From an uncultured Cellvibrionales bacterium (GTDB taxonomy: Bacteria; Pseudomonadota; Gammaproteobacteria; Pseudomonadales; Cellvibrionaceae), in assembly GCA_913050115.1 (NCBI GenBank), contig CAJWZU010000005.1:1-64000 (forward strand): 64,000 bases of DNA, given 5' to 3'. The first letter of the stretch is position 1. Each line of letters starts with the position of its first letter. The notes under the pieces were generated by a model. That model worked only from the letters and a program-made list of their open reading frames with translations. It made no database searches and was not told the origin of the DNA. Position numbers and translations under genes: made by a program. Shown piece after piece: positions 10,501-20,031 of this stretch.

Positions 10501-13465
10501 TTTCTAGCAGCTTTGGATCTATCTTCAATTGACCGTCTTTTAGCGTGTCTTTCTGACGCACCAGCGGGGCTATTTGTAACTCTCGCAACTCTGCTACGCG
10601 AGCACAAAACTGTGCCATAGCAGTGATTTCAACCACTTGCCCTTGTTTAATCTGCTCAAGTGCAGCGCGGGTATAAGCCACGACATCACTTAACAGCTGC
10701 AAGGTATCGTCATTAATATTAATCTGATAGCTGCGCAGCTCTTTGGCAAAGGCTTCCAGCGGCGTCACCAATTCAGCAATAGGCGTAACCCCAGCCATAT
10801 AAGCACTGCCTTTTAGAGTGTGCAAGGCGCGTTGCATGTCATCCGAGGGTGGTGAATATATCGGTGCAGCCTGTTGCATATCAGCAATAAACTCTTCGAC
10901 AGTGAACAGATGTCCCTGTGCTTCGGTGCCAAATATGTCCCAGAGTAGACAGTCAGTATCGTCTTCGCTATTGCCTCTTGTTTCTGCGCCATTAGCCGTA
11001 TCAATGTGCTGGTTATTGAGTGCTGTCGGCTCTTGTAATTCAGCCCGAGAAACCTTGGCAAACGCTTCACCCATAGCCACATAGCGATCACACAATACCT
11101 GCTGTGGATTAGGTTGCCGATCGCGAAAGGCAACCACCAACTCAGGCAGTAGAACGCGTACATTTTCGATTAACCCACACTGATCATTATTGATCGAAAC
11201 TATGCCATCAATCATATGATTGAGCATATTTTCAATAGACCAGGCCAGCTCGCCGATATCATTAGCGCCAACCATGCGACCGCTGCCCTTGAGCGTATGA
11301 AAGGCGCGACGGACCTCTATAATAGCGTCGTCATCGTTGCGGTTTTCTAACCAGCGCGGGAAAGTCTCGCCTATCGTTGCAATAACTTCTTGTGCTTCTT
11401 CAACGAAAATCTCGACAATTTCTTCAGCGACATCACTATGATCAATGCTGACTATTACCGATGCTACATCCTTAATATGGGCAGTGTTAGAGTTTGCAGC
11501 TGCTGCAGCTCTCTCTTTTGTATCAAGCTCGGCACCCTCTGGTAACGATACTTCCAAGGTGGCACTAGCGACTTGCTCGACACCGAGTAGCTCTGGCTCT
11601 GCATCAAGCTCATTTTCTATAAATCCAGACAATAAACTTTCTGCCGTCTCATCAACCGTAATATCGGCCAATATGTCTGTATCTGTTGCAGCGCCGTCAA
11701 TAGCCGCGGTTGTCACCTGCTCGGTTGCGGTAATGATTGTAGCCGCTAGTCCCAGCTCAATACCGCCAACCCCTACCGGATAACCCAATACCGCTACACT
11801 GTCTTCTGCTGTAATTAGTAGTAATTCATCGTCATCGCGACGCTCACTCGAAATTCGCTCTAAATAATATTCAACACTGACAATCGCATCAGCTAATTTG
11901 TTCAGAGTCGACCATTGCGGCGTATGCTGCTGTTGCAGTAACTGCTCTTCTATATAATTCGCACAGGCACCGAGAATTTTTGCCGGGCGAGGCAGAGGAA
12001 TAATATCCAAACCACCACGTATTTCGCGCAAGGTCGCAGGAACCGATTGCAAATGTTCTGGGTTCCACTGCGATGCAATAAATTCAACGATCGAATCTTT
12101 AACATGCTCTAAACCATTGCGAGACTCACGCAAGACGCATGCCAGCGCTTGATCTATTTGTACGCTAGCGCCAACGGTATTAGCAACAACGGCATCCACT
12201 TGGCCGGCGGCAACAGCGTCGAGGTTATTCTCTATCTCGATAATACTGCTGGCAACACCCATCAATAAATCGTGTGAGAGTTCGGCACTGCTGCTACCCG
12301 CAGCCGCTAAAATCTCGCACTGAGCCTGCACCTGCTTGCGCAAGTTCCCTATGCCCAACACCGCCATAGTATCGGCTACACGCTGCATAATGAGCAGTGA
12401 CTGATCGATAGGATCGTCTATCTCAATACCGCTGATACTGACATCGAGCACATGTTTGATACTATCTAGCTCATCTTTAAGTGCCGACACCACCGAGCGT
12501 AACGTTTCAGAATCGGGTGCGGCTAACATGTCATCGGCCTGCGCCGATTCCATTTCACCGCCCTCTGGCATTGCATTAGCTAAGTCATAGTCAAGAAACA
12601 CCTGACTCTGAGCAGAGTTAGCTGCAGTAGGCTCACCCGCGCAGGCAATGTAATACAGTAGATTTTTCAGTAATTCATCTGATGCGCTAACATCGAGCGC
12701 TTTAATACCGTGTTTGTGCAGAATTTTTATTTCACGATTAAGCTGACGCAATAAATTTTTAATAGACGCGCTAAGACTGATCGAGTCATTGGCCAGACCT
12801 TCAGCAAGGGCCAGGGCTATTTTCCATAACGATTGTTTGGCTGTACCTTGGCTCAGTTTATGCAGGCGCTGGAAAACTTTTATTAAATACGCTAGATTTT
12901 CATCCAACTTAACACCGCGTAATATTCCCGCAGCGGCATATTGGTACATTTTCACCAACTTGGACAGCATTGCCAAGAACACGGCGTTGTCTTGTGACTG
13001 CGGCAGACGCGAGCCGGCGATAACTTTGGCAGCGGCTAAACTGGGTGTAAATAGTTTGGTTTCAGTTAGCAGTGACTCGCCGCGCACAGTGCGTAAATCA
13101 TTTAACAGCGGCAACACCATGACAGGATGATCGCGGCGAGTGGTCTTAACTTTTTCGAGATAAAGGGGAAACTGCAAGATGGCACGCATCAACACTTCTT
13201 GCGCTTCAGCAAGATCATTAACTTGTTCGTTCATCATGGCCTCGGCGAGATTCTCCATCTCTTCCGCCATTAAAGCAGCGCCGTAAAACTCCACCAGCAA
13301 TAAGCTGCCATAGACCTGATGAATATGCGTAAGGCAAAACCGAATATGAGTCGAATCCTGTGGATTTTCCACGAAAGACTCAAGTGCTTGACGAGCATCT
13401 TTTAGCGTCTGACTAATTTCACCCGTCACCCATTCTAGAGCTGCAAAATTGCGGTTGTCACCCAT
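7529..13465 (-). CDS. chpA: Giant CheA-type hybrid histidine kinase of type IV pilus chemosensing (ChpA/PilL)
   Basis: ChpA phosphorylates the PilG and PilH response regulators to control twitching motility. I place the start at the ATG giving MGDNRNFAALEW, which matches known ChpA N termini; an ATG 54 bases upstream (13519) would add 18 residues but has no ribosome binding site. Over about 1978 residues there are an N-terminal Hpt-like domain (THIHQVYG near residue 48), three canonical Hpt motifs (HTLKGSG near 723, HTLKGSA near 882, HTLKGGA near 1214), a dimerisation region, a HATPase (RNAVDHGIE near 1557), a CheW-like domain, and a C-terminal receiver with Asp at about 1904 (LLDIEMPRMDG). 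The P. aeruginosa protein is longer, with more phosphotransfer domains. It lies downstream of pilJ after an unusual 0.6-kb gap. Confidence 0.95.
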   Translation of the reverse strand: MGDNRNFAALEWVTGEISQTLKDARQALESFVENPQDSTHIRFCLTHIHQVYGSLLLVEFYGAALMAEEMENLAEAMMNEQVNDLAEAQEVLMRAILQFPLYLEKVKTTRRDHPVMVLPLLNDLRTVRGESLLTETKLFTPSLAAAKVIAGSRLPQSQDNAVFLAMLSKLVKMYQYAAAGILRGVKLDENLAYLIKVFQRLHKLSQGTAKQSLWKIALALAEGLANDSISLSASIKNLLRQLNREIKILHKHGIKALDVSASDELLKNLLYYIACAGEPTAANSAQSQVFLDYDLANAMPEGGEMESAQADDMLAAPDSETLRSVVSALKDELDSIKHVLDVSISGIEIDDPIDQSLLIMQRVADTMAVLGIGNLRKQVQAQCEILAAAGSSSAELSHDLLMGVASSIIEIENNLDAVAAGQVDAVVANTVGASVQIDQALACVLRESRNGLEHVKDSIVEFIASQWNPEHLQSVPATLREIRGGLDIIPLPRPAKILGACANYIEEQLLQQQHTPQWSTLNKLADAIVSVEYYLERISSERRDDDELLLITAEDSVAVLGYPVGVGGIELGLAATIITATEQVTTAAIDGAATDTDILADITVDETAESLLSGFIENELDAEPELLGVEQVASATLEVSLPEGAELDTKERAAAAANSNTAHIKDVASVIVSIDHSDVAEEIVEIFVEEAQEVIATIGETFPRWLENRNDDDAIIEVRRAFHTLKGSGRMVGANDIGELAWSIENMLNHMIDGIVSINNDQCGLIENVRVLLPELVVAFRDRQPNPQQVLCDRYVAMGEAFAKVSRAELQEPTALNNQHIDTANGAETRGNSEDDTDCLLWDIFGTEAQGHLFTVEEFIADMQQAAPIYSPPSDDMQRALHTLKGSAYMAGVTPIAELVTPLEAFAKELRSYQININDDTLQLLSDVVAYTRAALEQIKQGQVVEITAMAQFCARVAELRELQIAPLVRQKDTLKDGQLKIDPKLLEIFMAEEMDLLLDAEQLLDDCLLNFSLLASMQPLQQELKTLQQGAMHANLPAMAELSDHLYRAYIAIRADGGKYTDRQCATLKEGHSQLLNMVDAVAAGQTLPVLASDLVEHLTALAVVSVAEVDAADDSTTMAVLVEPVTGSDNDVKSHHGDTASVDTVSVELDSIVAAETSFTRGEDNDDFDVEIIEIFFEEANELLEEMEQAIHNWESDWQSAEPADELKRILHTLKGGARLAGLVDIGDLSHDFETMIIANEGNINTSMVGSIHGYQDKLLHAVEKIAALLAGETPVAESVKIAPVKVTDQTLDVSKEKIGVEEAIQQPVTAPASADIIPFIAKPKASNTSAVVPSFIPPQGGQNIVQAGAAAPQLAAKRSGPQEVVKVSAELLEELVNLAGETSISRGRMEEQVNQLGGAVDEMESTIHRLQEQLRRLDIETEAQISFREEQLSDQEEFDPLEMDRYSALQQLSRSLIESASDLMDLKTTLAEKTRDSETLLLQQSRINTELQEGLMRSRMVPFSRLVPRLRRIVRQVATELGKQVSFELDNVEGELDRSVLERMVAPLEHMLRNAVDHGIEAPDERANVNKAETGRVILSLAREGGEVVLRLVDDGRGINLDRVRAKAIERGLMTEHSALSDQEVMQFILHAGFSTTESVSQISGRGIGMDVVHSEIKQLGGLMLINSKQGQGTEFTVRLPFTVSVNRALMVQIGDDRYAIPLNTIEGIVRVSPFELEHYYQDEQARFEYAGENYQVRYLGRMLDATARPKLEDQVLPLPVVLVRSAEHTVAIQVDRLMGSREIVVKTLGPQFGGVMGLSGATVMGDGSVVVILDPHAMIRKEALLAAPKTNILEPLTPTESKKARGDLALTVMVVDDSVTVRKVTGRFLEREGYEVITAKNGHEALLLLQDHIPDVMLLDIEMPRMDGFELAKNMRSSSRLKDLPIIMITSRTGDKHRQRAMRLKVNKYMGKPFQEDILLANIRALTGEADQSQ

Positions 13466-14092
13466 ATCGCCATTCTCTTTTATTGCCGCTAACTCAACTA
13501 ATGATGGCTGAGTTAGCATTGTATTTATATTCGCATTTCAATTTTTAACAGTTACTCAAATTCGCTATTAAACTGCCTGCTCACTCTAGCCCACACAAAC
13601 TTGAATTCTCTCGCCACTTATTAGTGGTATCAATGGGCACGTCCACTCAAGTACCTCACCTAAACCAATAACCACCCATACTGCAACTTGGCCGTATTAA
13701 GGGTGTCGCGCTGCAGCCAGCGACGAAAATATACCAATATGTAATGACGATAAATTACATCTATAGACAACATTGGCATTTTATTAATCGCCATACATTG
13801 CCCAGATTAAAATAGGCTCATTCACGCAGTTTAGCTGTTCAATGTGTGTGTTTTGCCTTTGACCGCAGCAAAAAGTTACAACTAACGCTGTGGATTGCAG
13901 GCTAAGCCACTCAATAACTCGTTAAGTTCCTGCGTATCAATATCTGCGCCTGCAAAAGACCGACCGGCCTTAAGCTCATTACCTATCAATGCGCTGTTCC
14001 AACAATACACGCCATTGTGATCACTGCGCCGCCTATAAATATATCGGTGAATACAGTGACCCTGACATACATAAACCCTAGTCGCTGGGTTT
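13466..14092. other. Gap between pilJ and chpA where pilK (CheR) would be expected
   Basis: In P. aeruginosa the cheR homologue pilK lies between pilJ and chpA. Here I see no methyltransferase sequence in either direction. Two things are visible. A minus-strand frame stays open from inside the end of pilJ to 13882. An inverted repeat, ATGTAAT at 13739-13745 and ATTACAT at 13754-13760, may mark a promoter or operator for chpA. The remainder holds nothing recognisable. Confidence 0.5.
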
Positions 14093-14124
14093 CTATGATT
14101 CAGCTGATGATGGCTTATTTGCAT
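13882..14124 (-). CDS. Possible small protein after pilJ, unknown function
   Basis: A minus-strand reading frame of 80 codons starts at an ATG within the last 32 bases of pilJ and ends at a TAG at 13882-13884. It has a cysteine/histidine-bearing stretch ([17 protein letters not shown], then VYCWNSA) and an acidic end ([14 protein letters not shown]) that reads more like protein than random translation. I recognise no family. It may be a real small gene, the remnant of one, or chance. Confidence 0.25.
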   Translation of the reverse strand: MQISHHQLNHRNPATRVYVCQGHCIHRYIYRRRSDHNGVYCWNSALIGNELKAGRSFAGADIDTQELNELLSGLACNPQR

Positions 14125-16354
14125 CAAGGCTAGAGACATCATCGTCAACCAGAGTGTCGATATCTAAATCAAAATCCTCTTCCAAAGTTTCAGATGCGTT
14201 CGAGCCAACCTCTGCTAACTCAGTCTGCGACACATGATTATTTTCGTCTTCGATATTAATATTTAAATCATCGCTGGCTTGAGGATCAGCAACATCGTCA
14301 ACGGGCTCATGCAATGTTGCCAACGTACCACTCAGCTCAACCTCCTCTGGCAGTTTGAAACCGGCAACCGACTCTCGCAGATCCAAAGCCATACCGGCCA
14401 AAGTACCAATCGACGCGGCGGTAGCACCGGTACCGGCAGACGTCTGCGAAGTAATCTCTTGAATCACGTTCATGGTGTTGGAGATATGGCCGGCAGACGA
14501 TGCCTGCTGACGTGCGGCGTTGGAGATGTTTTGAATCAACTCCGCCAGATTGGCCGATACATTTTCGATCTCTTCCAGCGCCACACCCGCATCCTGAGCA
14601 AGACGTGCTCCACGCACCACTTCCGAGGTGGTTTGCTCCATCGAGATTACCGCTTCATTGGTGTCATTTTGAATCGTTTTCACCAGTGCTTCAATCTGCT
14701 TGGTTGCGGCAGCGGATCGCTCTGCAAGGCGTTGCACTTCATCCGCCACTACCGCAAAACCTCGGCCAGCGTCACCCGCCATAGATGCTTGAATCGCGGC
14801 GTTCAGTGCGAGGATGTTGGTTTGGTCGGCAATATCATTAATCAAAGATACGATGTCACCAATTTCTTGCGAGGATTCACCCAGTCGCTTGATTCGTTTA
14901 GAAGTATCTTGTATCTGCTCACGAATCGTATCCATGCCGTGAATAGTATTTTGTACAACCTTGGAGCCGTTGTTAGCAATCGATACCGATCGCTCTGCTA
15001 CCGCCGCTGATTCTGAGGCGTTGGCCGATACCTGATCGATAGTCACCGCCATCTCATTAACCGCTGCCGATGCTCCGGCAATTTCATGGGCTTGGTGCTC
15101 AGAAGCTTCAGCCAGATGCAATGCCGTCTGCTGAGTTTCTTGCGCCGCCGCCGATACGCTCACGGCAGTATCGTTAATACGGGCAACCAGAATACGCAGT
15201 TGATCAATAGTAAAGTTAATAGAATCGGCAATCGCACCCGTAAAATCTTCCGTTACCGTGGCTGTGGTGGTCAAATCACCGTCAGCGAGGTCCGCTAGCT
15301 CATCCAGTAGACGCAAAATTGCGCTCTCATTACGCTCTTTCATTTCACTGGTTTCCTGCAGGCGGCTACGAGTGCCCTGCCAGAACTGAAAACCCAACAT
15401 AAACAAGCAGAATACAAAGCAAGCCACAAAAGCCAATGTGGTTTGACTGCTGAATTTACTAGCCACCGACCCCGTAGAAATTTCTTCGCTTAATTGACCC
15501 AAGGCTGAGAGGAATTTGGGAGTGTTATCGAGTAGCCCGTCGGTTGATTGGCGCGCCTTAAATAGCGATGGTGATGCTTCAAAAATTTCGCGGACCGAGC
15601 TGCTTACAAATTGAAACATTTTGGCAATTTCGGCCAAGCTTTCGAGTGCGTCTGAGTCGGTTACCCTAGGAATACCCATAGCGGCATCGCCTTTTTGCAT
15701 GCCCGCTAGGACTTTACCGAACAAGTTACCATCGAGGTTAAACTGATCGGCCGCCTGCCGCGCATCGCCACCACCGCGCAGCATTTTGTCGATATTACGA
15801 CCAATACGCTCTGCCCGCCAAGATTGATACTGAGCCACAGACACCTGGTCAGCTGGGGCGTTTTTCTCCAGCAGCGTCTCGACAATATCGTTGTGCTCTG
15901 CCTGTAACTCGGGCAGCGACTCGTTCAGGGTAGTCGCCACATCATGCAAAAATATAATGGTGTCTTTGTTAGTAATAATGTTATCGGCATCGCCCTTAAT
16001 GGTATCCCAGACGGCCTTTAACTCGGCCAATTCATCGGGGAGTGCTTCGCGCAAGCTATCGCTTTGGCGCAGCTTATCCCAAGTTGCAACCATACTGGTG
16101 ACAACCGTATCGAGCTGGGTAAACGCGGCTTCATCGCCCCCCGTCGCATCGCGCGACAGTGACGTCAGTCGGTAAGCTTGTTTTTCAAGTTCTGCGGTCA
16201 TCTGCAGATAGCTCTGATCGCGACTGCTATTCTTTTGCACGATAACTTGAGAAAAAATGGTGGCGATAAAAAAGCCCACCAAAGCGATGACCAAAAAGGC
16301 CATCGTTTTGTTTGCTTTCATGGAAGCAAAGAGGCCCTGGGGTTCGATTTTCAT
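14093..16354 (-). CDS. pilJ: Methyl-accepting chemotaxis protein of the pilus chemosensory system
   Basis: PilJ is the inner-membrane receptor that feeds signals to ChpA. The 753-residue protein has a first membrane helix at about 18-37, a periplasmic sensor part, a second helix near 305-327, a HAMP-like linker and a cytoplasmic coiled-coil signalling domain whose tip motif ([16 protein letters not shown]) lies near 506-521, followed by [18 protein letters not shown]. The C-terminal 75 or so residues are acidic and low-complexity. There is no CheR-binding pentapeptide at the end, consistent with the absence of pilK. An AGGAG ribosome binding site precedes the ATG. The gene sits between pilI and chpA. 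Confidence 0.95.
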   Translation of the reverse strand: MKIEPQGLFASMKANKTMAFLVIALVGFFIATIFSQVIVQKNSSRDQSYLQMTAELEKQAYRLTSLSRDATGGDEAAFTQLDTVVTSMVATWDKLRQSDSLREALPDELAELKAVWDTIKGDADNIITNKDTIIFLHDVATTLNESLPELQAEHNDIVETLLEKNAPADQVSVAQYQSWRAERIGRNIDKMLRGGGDARQAADQFNLDGNLFGKVLAGMQKGDAAMGIPRVTDSDALESLAEIAKMFQFVSSSVREIFEASPSLFKARQSTDGLLDNTPKFLSALGQLSEEISTGSVASKFSSQTTLAFVACFVFCLFMLGFQFWQGTRSRLQETSEMKERNESAILRLLDELADLADGDLTTTATVTEDFTGAIADSINFTIDQLRILVARINDTAVSVSAAAQETQQTALHLAEASEHQAHEIAGASAAVNEMAVTIDQVSANASESAAVAERSVSIANNGSKVVQNTIHGMDTIREQIQDTSKRIKRLGESSQEIGDIVSLINDIADQTNILALNAAIQASMAGDAGRGFAVVADEVQRLAERSAAATKQIEALVKTIQNDTNEAVISMEQTTSEVVRGARLAQDAGVALEEIENVSANLAELIQNISNAARQQASSAGHISNTMNVIQEITSQTSAGTGATAASIGTLAGMALDLRESVAGFKLPEEVELSGTLATLHEPVDDVADPQASDDLNINIEDENNHVSQTELAEVGSNASETLEEDFDLDIDTLVDDDVSSLDANKPSSAES

Positions 16355-16434
16355 GCTACGTGCTCCTGACAGACGTTGCGTTCATTATTTTAATTATTAA
16401 TCGTTAGCGTGGCAGAGCCGCGCTAACATTCCAG

Positions 16435-16977
16435 TTAATCCGCTGCGGCGTTGGCAAAGCGATCATCTAAGGCCAGCATTGCCGGGCTAAAAAGCGCCCA
16501 ACGCCTCCCATCCAATGCGTAACTTCCCTGCGTAAAAGGCTTAATAGCCTCGGACGCATGGTCATTTTGTTCAGAATAGGTATCTATGGGAAAGTGTTTC
16601 ATACCGAAGACCTGATCAACTTCAAGCCCGGTGTAAATGTCGCCACTTTCAAGTATCAACACTCGGCGCTGCTTGCGGTGGCCGCCTAAACGGCCCCCAA
16701 AGAAATTGCCCATGTCAAACAGCGGCAACAATCGACCACGCACATTAGCCACCCCTTTCACCCAAGGCATAACCCCTGGTAAACGGGTAAAACTTGGCAC
16801 TTCGAGCATTTCCGTTACTTCACCCATCGGGGCGACAAAAAACTGCCCCAACAAAGAAAAGCCGACGCCGCTCCACTGCGGCCGAATATCGACCTGAGCG
16901 GGTAAACCTCGAGAGCTGCGGCGACAGAGTCGAGATAAATCGACCAGAGCCTGATAAGCCTGCTGAGAACTAGACAT
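16435..16977 (-). CDS. pilI: CheW-type adaptor PilI
   Basis: PilI couples PilJ to the kinase ChpA. The 180-residue protein has the CheW fold: FLLGQFFVAPMGEVTEML-type beta strands followed by LPGVMPWVKGVANVRGRLLPLFDM, the region containing the highly conserved V-x-N-x-R-G motif, and a GLEVDQVFGMKHF segment. It lies 23 bases after pilH and 80 bases before pilJ on the same strand, exactly as in other pil chemosensory clusters. An AGGGA site precedes the ATG. Confidence 0.93.
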   Translation of the reverse strand: MSSSQQAYQALVDLSRLCRRSSRGLPAQVDIRPQWSGVGFSLLGQFFVAPMGEVTEMLEVPSFTRLPGVMPWVKGVANVRGRLLPLFDMGNFFGGRLGGHRKQRRVLILESGDIYTGLEVDQVFGMKHFPIDTYSEQNDHASEAIKPFTQGSYALDGRRWALFSPAMLALDDRFANAAAD

Positions 16978-17000
16978 TCATCAATCCCTAAGCGCCCGCA

Positions 17001-17363
17001 TTAAGCCATTGCATCTTGCATGGCGGCAATCAGCTTTGGCTCTTCAATGGGTTTGGTGAGATAAGCCTTGGCACCTTGACGCATAGCCCAAACACGATCA
17101 GTTTGCTGATCTTTGGTGGTAACGATGATCACCGGAATACTTGCTGTTTCGCCCGCTTTGGTCAGCTGGCGAGTGGCCTGAAAACCATTTAGGCCCGGCA
17201 TAACAATATCCATTAATACTAGATCTGGCAGTTCTTTCTTAGCTTTAGCAACGCCGTCTTCGCCATTTTCGGCCGTCAACACCACGTGACCGTGTTTTTC
17301 CAGAATTTGCGTAAGTTTGTATGTCTCGGTAGGAGAGTCATCAACGATGAGTACTCTAGCCAT
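17001..17363 (-). CDS. pilH: Response regulator PilH, single receiver domain
   Basis: This 120-residue CheY-like protein has no output domain. The acidic pair is at Asp8-Asp9, the phospho-acceptor is Asp52 (LVLMDIVMPG), the conserved Thr lies in VIIVTTKD, and Lys104 is in YLTKPI. In P. aeruginosa PilH opposes PilG and acts with the retraction motor. It is the second gene of the operon, 64 bases after pilG. All catalytic residues are present. Confidence 0.94.
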   Translation of the reverse strand: MARVLIVDDSPTETYKLTQILEKHGHVVLTAENGEDGVAKAKKELPDLVLMDIVMPGLNGFQATRQLTKAGETASIPVIIVTTKDQQTDRVWAMRQGAKAYLTKPIEEPKLIAAMQDAMA

Positions 17364-17427
17364 GTATTTACCCCGATATAAAATGAATCATCGCGTAGAT
17401 GAAGATATTACTAGTAGATGCCTTAAA

Positions 17428-17817
17428 TTAAGGCGCTTGCTTAACATGATTTTCGATAGCGCCAAGTAATTCGCTCTTACTAAAGGGCTTAGTCAAATAC
17501 TGATCCGAACCGACAATACGCCCCTTGGCCTTGTCAAACAGGCCGTCTTTGCTGGAAAGCATAATCACCGGAGTAGATTTAAACTCGCTATTATTTTTAA
17601 TCAGCGCACAGGTCTGATAACCATCCAGACGAGGCATCATAATGTCGACAAAGATGATATCGGGGCGCGTATCGGCAATCTTAGCCAATGCGTCAAAACC
17701 GTCAGTGGCAGTGACAACAGTACAACCCGCCTTTGTTAATAAAGTTTCTGCGGTCCTGCGAATGGTCTTACTATCGTCGATAACCATGACCTTCAGACTT
17801 TCTAGATTTACGTCCAT
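17428..17817 (-). CDS. pilG: Response regulator PilG, single receiver domain
   Basis: This 129-residue stand-alone receiver has acidic residues Asp14-Asp15 in VMVIDDSKTIRR, the phospho-acceptor Asp58 in IIFVDIMMPRLDG, Ser88/Ser89 and Lys110 in QYLTKPF. PilG promotes pilus extension and, in Pseudomonas, links the pathway to cAMP signalling. It is the first gene of the operon. The 295-base spacer to the divergent gshB should contain both promoters. Confidence 0.94.
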   Translation of the reverse strand: MDVNLESLKVMVIDDSKTIRRTAETLLTKAGCTVVTATDGFDALAKIADTRPDIIFVDIMMPRLDGYQTCALIKNNSEFKSTPVIMLSSKDGLFDKAKGRIVGSDQYLTKPFSKSELLGAIENHVKQAP

Positions 17818-18112
17818 AATGACCTTGCCTTAATTGTTGACTCTACTTGCTAGTGCCGAGTGTAATATAGGTCATCCGTGCACAAAGAGACATTAAGCCG
17901 TTTTTTTAACACAGTTCACACTCTGGTTGCCACTATTTAATAGCTGCACTTTGCTTACAGCCACCCAACTGACCAATAATAGAACAAACCCCACATAAAA
18001 CCGTCAACCGCGGTCAATTGTTTAGTCGATTGCAGTTGCACTGACTACGCAGCTGACTTAAGTTAGCGCCTTGCTCTACAGTGATGACATTTTCTAACGT
18101 TCAGGTGTAATA
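17818..18112. promoter_or_regulatory. Divergent promoter region between pilG and gshB
   Basis: The two operons point away from each other here, so both promoters should lie in this 295-base spacer. I could not single out convincing -35/-10 pairs. An AGGTG site precedes the gshB ATG. Confidence 0.5.
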
Positions 18113-19090
18113 ATGAGTATTGTTTTAGGCGTGGTAATGGATCCAATAGCCACGATCAACCCCAATAAAGACACTTCATTGGCCATGTTACTTGCCGCCC
18201 AAAAACGTGGCTGGACGCTGGTATATATGGAACAGAGCGACCTATATTTGTGTCAGGGTCAGGCTCGCGCTCGCACTCGCACTTTGACGGTTAGCGATGA
18301 CACCGACCGTTGGTTCAGTCTCGGAAAAAGTGAAGATCAAGATCTTGGCGATCTGGATGTGATTTTGATGCGCAAAGACCCACCGTTTGACAGCGAGTTT
18401 GTCTACAGTACTTATATTCTTGAAGCTGCCGAGACCCAAGGGGCACTGGTGGTCAATCGCCCGCAGAGCCTGCGCGACTGCAATGAGAAGATTTTCGCCA
18501 CGCAATTTCCCGCTTGCTGCCCGCCAGTGCTGGTCAGCCGGGATAGTCAGCGCCTGCGAAATTTCCACCGCGAACACGGCGACGTTATTTTTAAGCCTCT
18601 CGACGGCATGGGTGGCGCCAGCATCTTCCGCTGCCGCGCTGACGATCCCAATGTCGGCGTCATCCTAGAAACTCTGACCCAGCACGATCAGCAGTCTACT
18701 ATGGCGCAGAAATTCATCCCGGATATCAGCAATGGCGACAAACGCATATTAGTTGTTAACGGCAAGGCTGTACCTTACTGCTTAGCACGCATACCCGCCA
18801 AGGGCGAAACCCGGGGCAATTTGGCCGCAGGAGGTACCGGCGAGGCTCGCCCAATTAGCGCCCGCGACCAGTGGATAGTTGACCAGATCACCCCCACGCT
18901 AATCGAAAAGGGCCTGCTATTTGTTGGACTCGATGTGATTGGCGACTATCTCACCGAAATTAATGTCACCAGCCCTACCTGCGTGCGTGAAATCGACAAG
19001 GCGTATAACATCGATATCGCCGCTCTATTGATGGACGCCATCGCTGAGACATTAGCTGCCGAGAAACTCAACTCTGCAAATTTAAAGTAG
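18113..19090 (+). CDS. gshB: Glutathione synthetase
   Basis: It ligates gamma-glutamylcysteine and glycine using ATP, completing glutathione synthesis in the cytoplasm. The 325-residue protein has the family's N-terminal segment (VLGVVMDPIATINPNKDTS, residues 4-22) and an ATP-grasp domain: VIFKPLDGMGGASIFR near 160-175, QKFIPDISNGDKRILVVNGK, LPYCLARIP-type strands, and the metal-binding end LTEINVTSPT. The partner gene gshA lies 19 kb away at 38.1 kb. The next gene, tonB, begins 9 bases after the stop, so the two are cotranscribed as in Pseudomonas. Confidence 0.96.
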   Translation: MSIVLGVVMDPIATINPNKDTSLAMLLAAQKRGWTLVYMEQSDLYLCQGQARARTRTLTVSDDTDRWFSLGKSEDQDLGDLDVILMRKDPPFDSEFVYSTYILEAAETQGALVVNRPQSLRDCNEKIFATQFPACCPPVLVSRDSQRLRNFHREHGDVIFKPLDGMGGASIFRCRADDPNVGVILETLTQHDQQSTMAQKFIPDISNGDKRILVVNGKAVPYCLARIPAKGETRGNLAAGGTGEARPISARDQWIVDQITPTLIEKGLLFVGLDVIGDYLTEINVTSPTCVREIDKAYNIDIAALLMDAIAETLAAEKLNSANLK

Positions 19091-19099
19091 CACTATAAT

Positions 19100-19999
19100 A
19101 TGGCCAGCAGCGACAACATGCCCCTAAATAGCGGCGCCGTAGACACCGCAGACCGACTCAGCTTTACCGTATTTCTAGCGGTGGCACTGCATGCGCTGCT
19201 AATACTTGGCGTCAGTTTTAGCTATGAAGCCAAACCTAGGCTAGCCCCCACACTACAAATCACTTTGGCGTCGCATCAATCTAAAAACAAACCCGACGAA
19301 GCCGACTACCTAGCCCAGTTTAACCAAGAGGCCAGCGGCACCGAAAAAGAAAAACGTGAACTAGCCGCAGAGCGCGAGGCCCCACTTGACGACAGTCGCA
19401 TTAACGACATAACCCCGGCACCTAAGATTAAAGCCGTAAAACATCAACAGCAGTTGAACAGCCAGCTAATCAGTACGCGCGGCGCCAGCCAACAGCAAGC
19501 GGCTAAACAGAAGCAAAAAGAAAACCAGAAAACACATCAGGATCAGGTCGGTGAAACTGCCGAGCAGCCGCCGATCAATCAAGAAATTGCCAGCCTACAA
19601 GCAAAATTAGCTCGGCAAAAGCAAGAGTATGCCAAGCGCCCGCGCAAGCGTTTTCTAACTTCAGTATCCACCATGAGCTCTAAAGATGCCGAATACTATG
19701 CGCGCTTTCAGCAGAAAGTAGAGCGTGTTGGCAACAACAACTACCCGCCAGAGGCCATTATAAATCGTATCATTGGCGACCTCCGCATGGTGACCGTGGT
19801 AAACGCAAATGGCACTATTGCCGACGTCGAAATACTGCATTCCTCTGGCCACCGCCTGCTCGACGACGCCGCTCTACAAATTGTCTATCTGGCCGCGCCT
19901 TTTCCGCCGTTCCCTGAAGAGACTCGCCGCGAGACCGATCAGCTGGAAATTATCAGGACATGGCATTTTGAAATTACAGGGTTAACCACCAGCAACTAG
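19100..19999 (+). CDS. tonB: TonB-family energy transducer protein
   Basis: This 299-residue protein has one N-terminal membrane anchor (about residues 22-41), a long charged, glutamine/lysine-rich periplasmic spacer rather than a proline-rich one, and a C-terminal TonB domain (about 205-295: NNNYPPEAIINRIIGDLRMVTVVNANGTIADVEILHSSG region). TonB transmits proton-motive force to outer-membrane receptors. The homologue in this position in P. aeruginosa (tonB3, after gshB) affects type IV pilus assembly, which fits the pil genes just upstream. It could also energise the TonB-dependent receptor at 25-27 kb; no exbB/exbD is in the window. Confidence 0.88.
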   Translation: MASSDNMPLNSGAVDTADRLSFTVFLAVALHALLILGVSFSYEAKPRLAPTLQITLASHQSKNKPDEADYLAQFNQEASGTEKEKRELAAEREAPLDDSRINDITPAPKIKAVKHQQQLNSQLISTRGASQQQAAKQKQKENQKTHQDQVGETAEQPPINQEIASLQAKLARQKQEYAKRPRKRFLTSVSTMSSKDAEYYARFQQKVERVGNNNYPPEAIINRIIGDLRMVTVVNANGTIADVEILHSSGHRLLDDAALQIVYLAAPFPPFPEETRRETDQLEIIRTWHFEITGLTTSN

Positions 20000-20031
20000 C
20001 ATTTTCAGCGAGCAGCACCAATACTAAAGCT

